From assembly GCA_911728435.2 (NCBI GenBank), contig OU452201.1, positions 23,002,001 through 23,066,000 of the forward strand: a stretch of DNA of 64,000 nucleotides. The letters run 5' to 3'. The stretch's first letter is position 1. Each line of letters starts with the position of its first letter. This DNA is from Apoderus coryli (lineage: Eukaryota > Arthropoda > Insecta > Coleoptera > Attelabidae). The position numbers were made by a program, and so were the translations under genes. Below, one piece after another: positions 23,018-32,130 of the stretch. The notes beneath the pieces were generated by a model. The model had not been told where the DNA came from and searched no databases. It saw only the letters and a program-made list of their open reading frames with translations.

Positions 23018-23141
23018 TTAGAAATGGGCTTGTTTAACAAAACAAGATTTAATGCCGAGAGCTTATCTGTCAACCACTATACTTTCATCAGTGGTGATCG
23101 GTCAGTAGTTGACGTATATTGTCAAACAAGCCCATTTCTAA
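23018..23141. repeat. short inverted-repeat element (MITE-like)
   Basis: TTAGAAATGGGCTTGTTT (23018-23035) and its exact reverse complement AAACAAGCCCATTTCTAA (23124-23141) bracket about 88 bases. A second pair lies inside (GTCAACCAC and GTAGTTGAC). Non-coding. Confidence 0.6.
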
Positions 23142-24710
23142 AATCCTCTGTTTAAACAATTTTGTGCCACAAAATTATTTCTAGGTTACACCATTATTCT
23201 ATGAGCTCCACTAGTTTGATTTTCCAAAAATCATGGTTATATTATGAAAGTATTGAGGTCATGTCGTAAATTTCGAATTAGGTTTTTGAATTTCACAAAC
23301 TCGAGTTAGCGTGGTTAAAATTATATATAGAAGTGTCGAGGACAACGACTAACGCAGTTTCGTGTTAAATCGATTTCCAATTTAAACACACCGGAATAGG
23401 TACTCAAATATCTCTCAATAATAAAAATTCTCTTTTTTATAAAAAATAATTTTCATTTAAACGTTTATATTTAAATTTGATTCATCAAAGGTGTATCCCT
23501 CGCCACACAATATGCAAATTGAAATTTTCACTTTTGTTTCGTAATATTTCACTCAGAATGATAATTAAACAGCTTTAGTGTTGGGAAACGGCAATTATAC
23601 CTGGAATTTAATAATATTTTAATTGCCCTTTCTGGAGCGTCTAATGAGATGTACCTATTTTGTTGTCTTTTCCCGAACATAAATTGCACGTAAACCATTG
23701 AATTTGTGGTTGTGGAGAATAGGAAATTTCGACCTTTGTCTTCAGCGTGTTTCTTTTCCCGTTTTAAGGATGAAATGTCCTAAAAGGAAGAGTATCTAAT
23801 TGACGTTGACATAATTTGGTGAAGTATTATTATAATTTTAACGAATATGCTTTTTGGATGAGGTTCGAACACAAACTATCATATTACTGGAACTCTACTT
23901 TTTTATTTAGTGAATTATGATCAATGTTTTGTCAATATCGATAAGTAATTTGTTATCGAAGTTTGAACAATCGATATCATACATTTTCAACCGATAAAAT
24001 GGTGACATGTTTAGTAGGAATCCAACAATAACGAGAAACTGCACTTATCTTAATAAATACGAATGTGTTGACGCTGATACATTGGCGCTACCATTGGCCA
24101 CGCCGAGAGATATTGAATGAAATATATCGATATATATCTGCTAAATGAAATATGGGTAATATATCAGGAAGTTCAAAAATGATTGTATGACATGTTTTAA
24201 AGAAAACAGACAATAGTAGAACATTCGTTGCTGGACACGGATACGGAACACACGAAATATTATCATCTACATTTAATAAACACAGTTTTTACTTTAAATG
24301 GGTGGTAAATCGATACACATGGCAACATGGCGGCGTATCATAACCTTTAACCTAATGCGTAATTTAAACTTCCGTCGGGCAGGCAGTCATAGGCGTCGTG
24401 AAAAGGGTTTAGTATAATTAACAAACCAATTATTTTCAGCTTTAAAAAAATTTTGGAAATTTTGTGAAAGGCGATTCTGTTAAATCTTATTTTTCTCTAC
24501 TTCCAGTTAAAATGTTTGTAATTTTTGTAAGTGATAGTTAACCCTGTATAAAAAATATATTGCGATCAGTTAAAAAATTCGATATAGAAATTTTAATGGA
24601 CGTTTTGAGGTTCCTTGATTATGAATGTCCTGTTTTTAGAAACATGTATGTGCCTCAGTGTGTCTGTGTCTGCGTGAAGATATTTGGATGTTTTTTTTTT
24701 TTTTAAATCA
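23142..24710. other. anonymous AT-rich DNA
   Basis: Nothing recognised apart from a poly-T tract at about 24691-24705, directly before the LINE fragment. Confidence 0.4.
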
Positions 24711-24711
24711 G

Positions 24712-24885
24712 GTTTAAATACTTGGTTGCCATGATTATTCCAATTTTGACACATATATTCAATACTTGTATCTTAGAAAAAAAGTTTCCATCAAGTTGGA
24801 AGCAGGCGCTGTGGTTCCATTGCCAAAAAAAATAAATTCTGAACAGTTGTCAGATCTAAGGCCAATAAGTCTATTAACAATTTAA
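24712..24885 (+). pseudogene. LINE reverse transcriptase, N-terminal RT block (piece 1)
   Basis: Across one frame change the plus strand gives IIPILTHIFNTCILEKKFPS and VPLPKK, then SEQLSDLRPISLLTI, the fingers region of a jockey/CR1-type RT (LRPISLL motif). The frame then breaks into unrelated sequence, and the next part of the same protein is found on the opposite strand (25112-25395). It is the first of several pieces of one LINE that runs to about 28.25 kb. Confidence 0.75.
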
Positions 24886-24913
24886 AAAAATAGTCCATTC
24901 TTAAGTGGAGTTG

Positions 24914-25110
24914 CAATTTTAGTTTTAAATGAAAGTCGAATCTCCACAAAATAAATTTAATAGAAACTATCGGCCACACATGTTTCGGGACTAGACCAGT
25001 CGCATCGTCAGTGGCATGTCAACAATCGAACAAACACAACGCTAAGACATACAATGTTCCATTAAATTTCTATTGAAGTCTGGAAAACACACCTCATTCT
25101 TAGTTCGTTT
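24914..25110. repeat. repeat flanking the inverted LINE segment
   Basis: The block AAATGAAAGTCGAATCTCCA onward (24920) occurs again, in the same orientation, at about 25408 on the other side of the inverted LINE piece. The first copy continues into a minus-strand hammerhead-like motif (24973-25015). It may be a non-autonomous retroelement or MITE tied to the rearrangement. Confidence 0.5.
24973..25015 (-). other. hammerhead-ribozyme-like motif
   Basis: On the minus strand: GCCA, CTGACGA, a stem GACT/AGTC with loop GGTCT, CGAAAC, palindrome ACATGT, G, TGGC. GCCA and TGGC can form stem I, and the order of elements is that of a type I hammerhead with a palindromic stem III. The base at the cleavage position appears to be G, which should block cleavage, so this is probably a decayed copy. 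Confidence 0.45.
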
Positions 25111-25111
25111 A

Positions 25112-25395
25112 TCAATATGTGCAATTATCGTTTAACTTACCAACCAACCAAAGCAGACGATGTTCTATAGTGTCGAAAGCCTTGCTATAATTAAGAAGCG
25201 TCAGCGCACTTACCTCACCATCATCCATGTTTATAAGTAGATCATCAACTACTTTTGCTAACGCAGTGGTAGTACCATACCCTTTTCGAAATCCTGATTG
25301 ATATTGTGAAAAAAGAGAATTTGATTTCAAATAACCATAAATTTGTTCATATATACTAATTTTTCGCAAATTTTCGAGAAAACTGTTAATAGACT
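25112..25395 (-). pseudogene. LINE reverse transcriptase palm segment, inverted (piece 2)
   Basis: The minus strand reads FLENLRKISIYEQIYGYL, then FSQYQSGFRKGYGTTTALAK and LLNYSKAFDTIEHRLL. This is the part of RT that should follow LRPISLLTI of piece 1, including QSGFR and motif A (F/YSKAFDTIEH). It is therefore an internal inversion of the same LINE rather than a separate insertion. The segment between motif A and the YADD block is missing. Confidence 0.75.
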
Positions 25396-25529
25396 TTTTT
25401 TTTTAGTTTTAAATGAAAGTCGAATCTCCACAAAATAAAATCGTTCAACTTACCATTTTATGGAAAAATATTTGAATTATTAAAATTTAATTAAAATTAC
25501 ATATTACGTATTTAATTAAATTAATTTAA

Positions 25530-25755
25530 TTAATTACTGCTGATGACACGCAATTGTATAAAAAATTTAATAAAAATAATTATCGCTCGGTTCAAGATTC
25601 AATAAATGAGGATCTAGCCACAATTTCGAAATATTCAGCTGATAATGGTCTATATTTGAATGAACAAAAATGTGCCTTAATGTTTATTGGAAATAAATGT
25701 GAGTGGGCACATGACAGGGTTCGTTTAATGATTAATAACACTGAAATTTCCTATG
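25530..25755 (+). pseudogene. LINE reverse transcriptase YADD block (piece 3)
   Basis: The plus strand resumes with TADDTQLYKKFNKNN (motif C, YADD with T for Y), then NEDLATISKYSADNGLYLNE and QKCALMFIG, ending ISYVN at the TTAA where a piggyBac element is inserted. The frame continues exactly at 27423 (ECKNLGLIFDSKL) beyond the insertion. Confidence 0.85.
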
Positions 25756-26093
25756 TTAACAGTCGCACCTTGAAGTGGGGGGTCAGGCGATGACCCCAGT
25801 TACCTGTTTTTAACACTACTTACCTATTTTTACTTTCTTTTCAAATATCTTTTAGAACATTTATTTTACATATTTTTTCAATCCCTAGACACACAATTTG
25901 TTGGAATTAGTCAAGAGTTTCACCTTCGCCGGACGTTTATATAACGCATAGTACGACCGACGCGCCTATAAGCCTTCCTAATAATAACGATATGGATGTG
26001 TCTGGCAACTTTTTACCAGTATCATCTCAGTTGTTGCAGTGTTAGTCTAGTGTTGATTTTTTTATATTCTAAAAGATTCAGTTACATTTAGAT

Positions 26094-26940
26094 ATGAGTG
26101 GCAGATATTTGACTGATCGCGAACTGGAAGAAGCTCTTTATGAGGATGACAATGATTTGTGTAGGGATTACATAGACCCAGATTTGGAGAGTTCAGACGA
26201 AGAATCTGAAGTCGACCAAGGTTAACAAGAACATCAGGATTGCTTTTTTGAAGAAACAGAAAATGAGTCATCTTGTAAGTAATTAAATAGATGGTTTCAA
26301 AAAACTATAAAAGTATGCTATATTGGCATGGCAAATACTTGACAGGGGTTATATCCTAAATGTTTTTGTTTTCTTTTAGCTCCAAATTCTCAGTTGGAGC
26401 AGCACGAATCTGAAGAAATCATGAATGAGGATTCAGCCGAAGAAAGTAGTGATATGGAGGGAAATAATGGTGGTTGGTACATTTATTCTCAAAATGTTTT
26501 AGTAGTACTATTGATTGTTTTTTAGACACTATAACAAGACGTCGTCCACTAGCTAAATGTATAATAAATCAAACCAATTCTGACATGATTTCTGTATCAG
26601 GTCTGACATGGAAACCTAAACCCATTACTCGACGAAGGCAAATAGCTGCCAATGTAATGAGAGAAGAATCAGGTCTAAAACACGGAATAAATCCTAAGAG
26701 GCCGATTGAAGCGTTCCGACTCTTTTTCGATGATGATATTATTGATTTTATTTTGCAATATACGAATGAGAAACTCGCCCTTGTAAAAGAAAGCACTCCG
26801 CGATCTTCTTTACATACAAAAATCAAGAACTTTTGAAAAAGATGAAATATTAGGATACTATTTTTGATAACAGCAGGTGCTGACAAGCAAAATAAAGATC
26901 CACTTATCGACTTATTTAGTGAAGCGAATTTGCCAAATTA
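26094..26940 (+). pseudogene. piggyBac-like transposase (PGBD family), three exons, truncated
   Basis: Exon 1 (26094-26274) begins MSGRYLTDRELEEALYEDDN, an acidic PGBD-style N-terminus, and has an in-frame stop at 26223. It ends at a canonical donor (GTAAGT, 26275). Exon 2 (26380-26469) is acidic (SEEIMNEDSAEE) after a good acceptor; intron 2 (26470-26525) is 56 bases; exon 3 starts DTITRRRPLAK. Phases agree at both junctions. Exon 3 carries TWKPKP, EAFRLFFDDDIIDFILQYTN and, after a frameshift at about 26837, LITAGADKQNKDPLIDLFSE, the start of the DDE_Tnp_1_7 domain. The catalytic DDD core and cysteine-rich tail are missing. Confidence 0.85.
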
Positions 26941-27041
26941 CATTTTACAGATTTTAATCTGGCAGATTCAAACAAAATACCCACTAAAAGTGGTATATAG
27001 CAAAAAAAAATCTACAGAATCATGCGATGTTGAAAGGAGAT

Positions 27042-27077
27042 GTACCTGAGGAAGGCAAATAAGCCGAAACGTTGTAC
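27042..27077 (+). other. hammerhead-ribozyme-like motif (best match)
   Basis: GTAC, CTGAGGA, stem AGGC/GCC with loop AAATAA, GAAAC, then GTT and GTAC. GTAC with GTAC can form stem I, ACGT is a self-complementary stem III, and the expected cleavage site would be UU just before the second GTAC. All conserved core blocks (CUGANGA, GAAA, UH) are in order. Short palindromic stem III is a known feature of hammerheads in Penelope-like elements and retrozymes. It is followed by an A-rich tail (27088-27118), consistent with a small retroelement remnant inside the piggyBac copy. Confidence 0.5.
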
Positions 27078-27422
27078 CATTGACATGAAATAAATATATT
27101 TCAAAAGGAAAAAAAATCGCTTATAAGAACCTTAAATCTCAAGAAAAGAAAAGAATAAACAAATTGTAATATTTAGGTTTTTTGCACTTTTATACAATTT
27201 GAATACTGTTTCGTTAAATTTAATAAAAAATAAATGTTTATTTAATTTAAATAAGTTTTAATTAAAATCCTTTTTTTACGTTAAAAACTTATCCAAGTTT
27301 TAAGAAAACGTGGGGTCAGTCGCTAGCCCCCGTTCCGATTTTAATAAAACTTGGGGTTAGCCGCTAACCCTCCTGTTCCACATTCTCCGGGTACCCAGTC
27401 CTGGTTCTAGTGCGACTGTTAA

Positions 27423-28015
27423 TGAATGTAAAAATCTTGGACTAATTTTTGATTCTAAACTAAGGTGTCGGTCACATATCAAAAAGATTGTTCAGTCTAG
27501 TTATGCAGCTCTCAGACGTCTCTACAAAAATAGAAAAATCATTAATAGAAAAACTAAAATTCTGCTCTCGGAGTCACTAGTGTTGAGCCATTCAAACTTT
27601 GGTGATTGGATATACGGCATGTGTCTTGATTCTAAGTCTCAGAATACAGTTCAAAAAATCTAAAACGCTTGTGTGCGCTTTATTTTCAATTTAAAATTTC
27701 GGGACCATACAAGCCATAAATTGCGTGAGCTGAGATGGATGACTATGAAAATGAGGATGGGATGGGATGTTTTGTGAAAAAATTGCTAATTTCGATCTCT
27801 TGAACAAATTATCATATAGATATACACACCATAACTTACCTACTAGATAGAATTATATGTTTTCAATACCTAGACACCGCACTATCACCTTTAAAAGATC
27901 TTTCTCTTATAATGTAGCAAAAATTTGTAATGATATACCATCGAAGATAAGAAATCGATCATTATTTTCATTCAGAAGACGATTAAAAGAACATTTCCTT
28001 CATCGCAATTGATTG
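27423..28015 (+). pseudogene. LINE reverse transcriptase thumb/C-terminus (piece 4)
   Basis: Continues the interrupted LINE with ECKNLGLIFDSKL, RCRSHIKKIVQSSYAALRRL, then LLSESLVLSHSNFGDWIYG and NACVRFIFNLKFRDHTSHKL. This is the RT C-terminal region of jockey/CR1-type LINEs. Stops and a frameshift occur (for example KI*NACV at about 27661). A final block near 27860-28010 reads like the RHRTITFKRSFSYNVAKICN and FRRRLKEHFL end of the ORF. There is no RNase H domain, unlike the 58-64 kb LINE. Confidence 0.85.
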
Positions 28016-28252
28016 CATGTTAAGTTTGTCTTTTTATTTGTATCTTTTATCTAGTATTCCTACATCTTTTTCCATAATTTTAGTAGTAGTTTACGTTATA
28101 ATTTGTAATTTTATGTCAGTATTTTAGTTTAATTATTTGTAGAAAAATTTGAAGTTTATTCTTGTAACATTTAGCATGCTCGGTAAAGCAAACAGCTTTG
28201 CTGACCTTCGCCGAGCTTAAAATAAAGGCCTTGATTATTATAATTATTATTT
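28016..28252 (+). repeat. LINE 3' UTR with microsatellite-like tail
   Basis: Ends AATAAAGGCCTTGATTATTATAATTATTATT, the AT-rich short-repeat tail typical of many arthropod jockey/CR1-type LINEs instead of poly-A. Confidence 0.7.
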
Positions 28253-28374
28253 GTTCTGGTGGTTATCGGCTTACCAGACGAATTTTTAGAAGGGGTTCAA
28301 AGGTTAAAAAAACCATATATAAACGAAAAGACGTACATAAATTATTCATAAAATCGATATTGTAGATATTGTAT

Positions 28375-28845
28375 ATACGGTGTCGAAGATAAGAATGGAA
28401 TCTTGGATACGGTAGGAGCTACAATGTCTGTTAAATTCGAGAACAGTTGTATAATTTAAACACCTTTTAAATGGTGTTTTCGAAAGTAAACTAACTTTAG
28501 CTGATTTCGACAAGGTCTGGAAAACCAATTTTTTGCGATTTTGGTTTTTATATATTTATTTCTGACATTATTTTTCCAGATATAAAAAATTAAAGGCACT
28601 TTCTAATTGTTACTTTTTGAGGATAATTAGATAGTGTTTACAAATTTTCACTACGACGCCACGTTTCGTTTTCGAAAAACCAACATGAACTTCGTTTTTT
28701 TAAATACGGCCCTGGATTTTTATTGTTAAATTTAGAGCCAATTTCAATTCAAAAATATGTGGTGTATCACACGTAATGGTTTAAACAAGTTTTCAGTGTT
28801 TTTAGCTGTTATTTAAAATTATTCAAGAAAAATCGCCATAGTGGC
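28375..28845 (+). repeat. dispersed repeat family X, copy A
   Basis: Shares ordered blocks with 31041-31500: TTGTATAATTTAAACACCTT, TTTTGCGATTTTGGTTTT, TTTCTGACATTATTTTT and TTTTTAGCTGTTATTTAAAA. Non-coding as far as I can see. Confidence 0.8.
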
Positions 28846-31040
28846 ACTTATTTTGCGTAAAACAGGCGTAACATTTAAGGGGGTCAACTAAAACTTTGTA
28901 ATAAGTAGGTATCTACTCTTTTTCCCTTCGACTTTTTGTTATTTTTAGTATGATAACTTACGTGTGTGTGCCAAAAAATCTATTTGCAATGTTTGTGTTT
29001 TGTTCATGCCTTATTCACTCTGAAAATAATATTTTAAGAAGTTGAAAATTTAATAATAATAATAATCATAAAGCTTTATTTGCCTATATAACAATAAATG
29101 TTTTTCATAGCGGCCATTAGTTTCAATGCTGAGAGTGACTCTGTCTTACGAATATCTCATATGTAAACATCCCAGTTTTCACTTACGGAATTCAAAAATG
29201 ATTAAAGCACAGTTGTTTATATACTTTTTCATCTATGCTTGCAAAAATAGCCATATTACGGACTCATATTAGTGCTTCATTTTCGGCCTAGTTCCTGAAA
29301 ATCGCCTTGCAGACTATTTTAAATAATTATTTAAGTTGGTACCTAAATTTATATTGTTTGTTATCTTATGACAAATATCTATTGACAGAACTAATTAATA
29401 ATTATTAAAAATAATAATAATGAACGTGACCAATTTGTTTTGGATGATCCACTGTGACAATGGACTATTTGTTCAAATTAATAAAAATAATTACTATCGT
29501 TTCCAATATTTTTGTAGTATTTTGTAAATTTTTGTGACATTGAATTAGGTTTTTTAAGAATATGTGTTTTTAAAAAATTTAGTTTAGTACCTTGTTACAA
29601 AAAGCTATTAGGGTATTCTAGAACAGTTTAGAAATATCATGGATTTACAAAAATAAACAGTTATTAAGAAGGTTGGAGAATTCTAGAAGAATTGCATCCC
29701 ATTTGTCACTACAATATGATTATTTATCCGTGCAAGAAATCTGATACAAAACTTGTACTGAAGGGAAAATTAAGTAATCCCCAAATTTTAAAAATGCAAT
29801 TTTCTTTAGAATTGTCATAAAATATTTCTATTATAGGCACTTATGTTTTTACGACACCATTTTATTTTACGTTAGGTAGATATACGTTCAAAACAAATCA
29901 GTCCTTCCAAATTGTTTAATATAACGAATCGTGAAATTTTATTTACGAGCTATTTTGTAAAGCCACCGTCCCTTAGATGGTGTCCCTATGTTTCTAACGT
30001 GGAAATGCGGACCAGCTGTCGGTCGGATGGAACACAAGTGTTCCTTATTACAAACCGACATTTTACGACCTTCACGAGATGGCTTCTTGAGCTCCTGTCT
30101 CTCTGCGTACGTGCACGGGGGTTTACAATTTTACAGAGTGAAAAAGACAGAATATAGATATATTATATAATTTGATTGTATTGTGTTTTTTAACATAATC
30201 TGTAGAGGTTTTTGTTTTCTTTTGGATGCAGTTCCAAGAAATTTTTTTATCATTTTATTTCAGGATTATACGTTTATTTATAATAATAAACACAATGCAA
30301 CCAAATTTCTATTTGTTTTTAAAAATATTAATTTCTAAGTCAAGTCAAACTACTATTATTACCAGCAACAACCATATAGAAATGAATATAAAAAGTTTGT
30401 CATTTTTGGCAGTTTTTATATGTGAACCCTTTTTAACCTCTTTATGGACAATACCTTTATATCGGATATTATTCGATCCCAATTCTATAGGTAGCCGAAA
30501 TAAATATAATCGTTTTAGACAGTTATTTGTATTTAACTATATATCTAGATGATTTTACCATTTTTTTATACACTTCGCCTACTCCCTATGAGTCCCAAAA
30601 TCTAATCAGTTCCTCATTGCCTCCAATAGTGTTTTTGTATAACAAAATGCCAGTGTTGCAGAATAACAGACATTTTTTAAAACGCATGCATCGAAACCTA
30701 AATTTTAAAATGGATGAGTGAGAGTGTGCAAGAAACTAAATCAGTTTAATAGCAACGTTTCTGTTTTAATCCTCAGCCGGTAGATTTTTTAGGTCTAAAA
30801 ATATTAGAAATATGAATAGATATTATTGTGTATAGATTAAATTAATTTTATGTACGGTCGATCTTCAACAGAATGTGAAAAATTGAAATATGAGAAAATT
30901 GAAAATTGATATGTGACCAAAATGACTGCTGGCTTATGTATACACAAACATTTGGTTTAAATTAGCAGAGCTCCAATCTATTTCAGTGCAATCACTAAGG
31001 CATGCATCGACAGATACTGATAATTTCGTTTCGCAATGCA
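28846..31040. other. anonymous AT-rich DNA
   Basis: Includes a (TAA)n tract with an adjoining AATAAAG-type sequence on the minus strand near 29055-29085 that could be a short LINE tail. Open frames at 29912-30170 and 30226-30721 show no recognisable domain. Confidence 0.4.
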
Positions 31041-31500
31041 AGAGAAGAATGGGATCGCCTTGGATACTTGGAAATGATAGGAGTTACAATGGCATTTAAA
31101 TTAGAGAAAAGTTGTATAATTTAAACACCTTTTAAATGGTGTTTTTAAAAGTAAACTAACTTAAGCCGTTTTCGAGAATTTTTGAAAAAATGATTTTTTG
31201 CGATTTTGGTTTTCATTTATTTCTGACATTATTTTTACAGATCTAAAAAAATTGAAACCACTTCTTTTCGTTACTTTTTTAGGAGAATAAGATAGCGTTT
31301 ACAAGTTCTCACTATAACGGTTCGTTTCGGAAAAACCATCATCAACTATTTCTTTTAAATACGGTTCTGGATTTTTTATTTTTAGATTTAGAGCCATTTT
31401 CAATTCAAAAATAGGTGTATATCACATGTAATGGTTTAAATAAGTTTTCAGTGTTTTTAGCTGTTATTTAAAATTATTGAAGAAAAATCACCATAATTTT
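31041..31500 (+). repeat. dispersed repeat family X, copy B (left arm of inverted pair)
   Basis: Matches copy A in direct orientation and copy C (31688-32130) in inverse orientation across its whole length. With C it forms an inverted pair of about 440-bp arms and a 190-bp spacer. Confidence 0.82.
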
Positions 31501-31687
31501 GTACTTAACTGAATGAATGCAGAGTAGCAGGCTTTGTAAAAACATTCTTTCGTCGCTACTGACAATTTTTCATTATTATTTGACAATCTATGTGTGTCTC
31601 GGTGCAGTAAATTTTATTCGAGGTAAAGAAATTTAGTTGAAATTGTTGTGCCTTTTGAAGTTATTAACAAAACGCCTCTCTCAGATG

Positions 31688-32130
31688 AATTGAATAATTT
31701 TAAATAACAGCTAAAAACACCCAACAAAGTGTTTAAACTATTACGTATTACGTGTGATATACCACGTATTTTCGAAATGAAAATGGCTTTAAATTTAACA
31801 ATAAAAATGAGTTTTCAGAAGCGCGAAACGTCGTTGCGTAGTGAAAATTTGTAAACGCTATCTTATTCTCCTCAAAAATTAACAATAGAAACTGGCTTTA
31901 TTTTTTTTTAATATCTGTAAAAATAATGTCAGGAATAAATAAAAACTAAACTCGCTAAAAATTTTTTTTCAAAAATTCTCGAAAACGGCTAAAGTTAGTT
32001 TAATTTTGAAAACAACATTTAAAACACGTTTAAATTGTACAATTTTTCTCTAATTTAACCGACATTGTAACTCCTACCGTTTCCAAGATTCCAATGCAAT
32101 CCCATTCTCATCTTGGACACAGTGTTCATA
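31688..32130 (-). repeat. dispersed repeat family X, copy C (right arm of inverted pair)
   Basis: Reverse complement of copies A and B, including GTAACTCCTACCGTTTCCAA, ATCCCATTCTCATCTTGG and TTTTAAATAACAGCTAAAAA. It extends as far as the family's outer GTGTCCAAGATGAGAATGG end, the same outer limit as copies A and B. Confidence 0.82.

Larger units (their letters stand above)
25760..27418 (+). mobile_element. piggyBac-like element, 1,659 bp, in TTAA
   Basis: The ends are CAGTCGCAC (25760) and GTGCGACTG (ending 27418), each flanked by TTAA (25756-25759 and 27419-27422). TTAA insertion is diagnostic of piggyBac. Subterminal sequence is also related between ends (GGGGTCAGGCGATGACCCC on the left; GGGGTCAGTCGCTAGCCCC and a GGGGTTAGCCGCTAACCC on the right). 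The transposase gene inside is truncated and contains a foreign-looking tail (about 26945-27120). The element interrupts a LINE whose reading frame is restored if it is removed with one TTAA. Confidence 0.93.

Noticed and set aside
30226..30721. Membrane-like proteins from overlapping frames
   Set aside because: Hydrophobicity follows from T-rich DNA; there is no conserved pattern.
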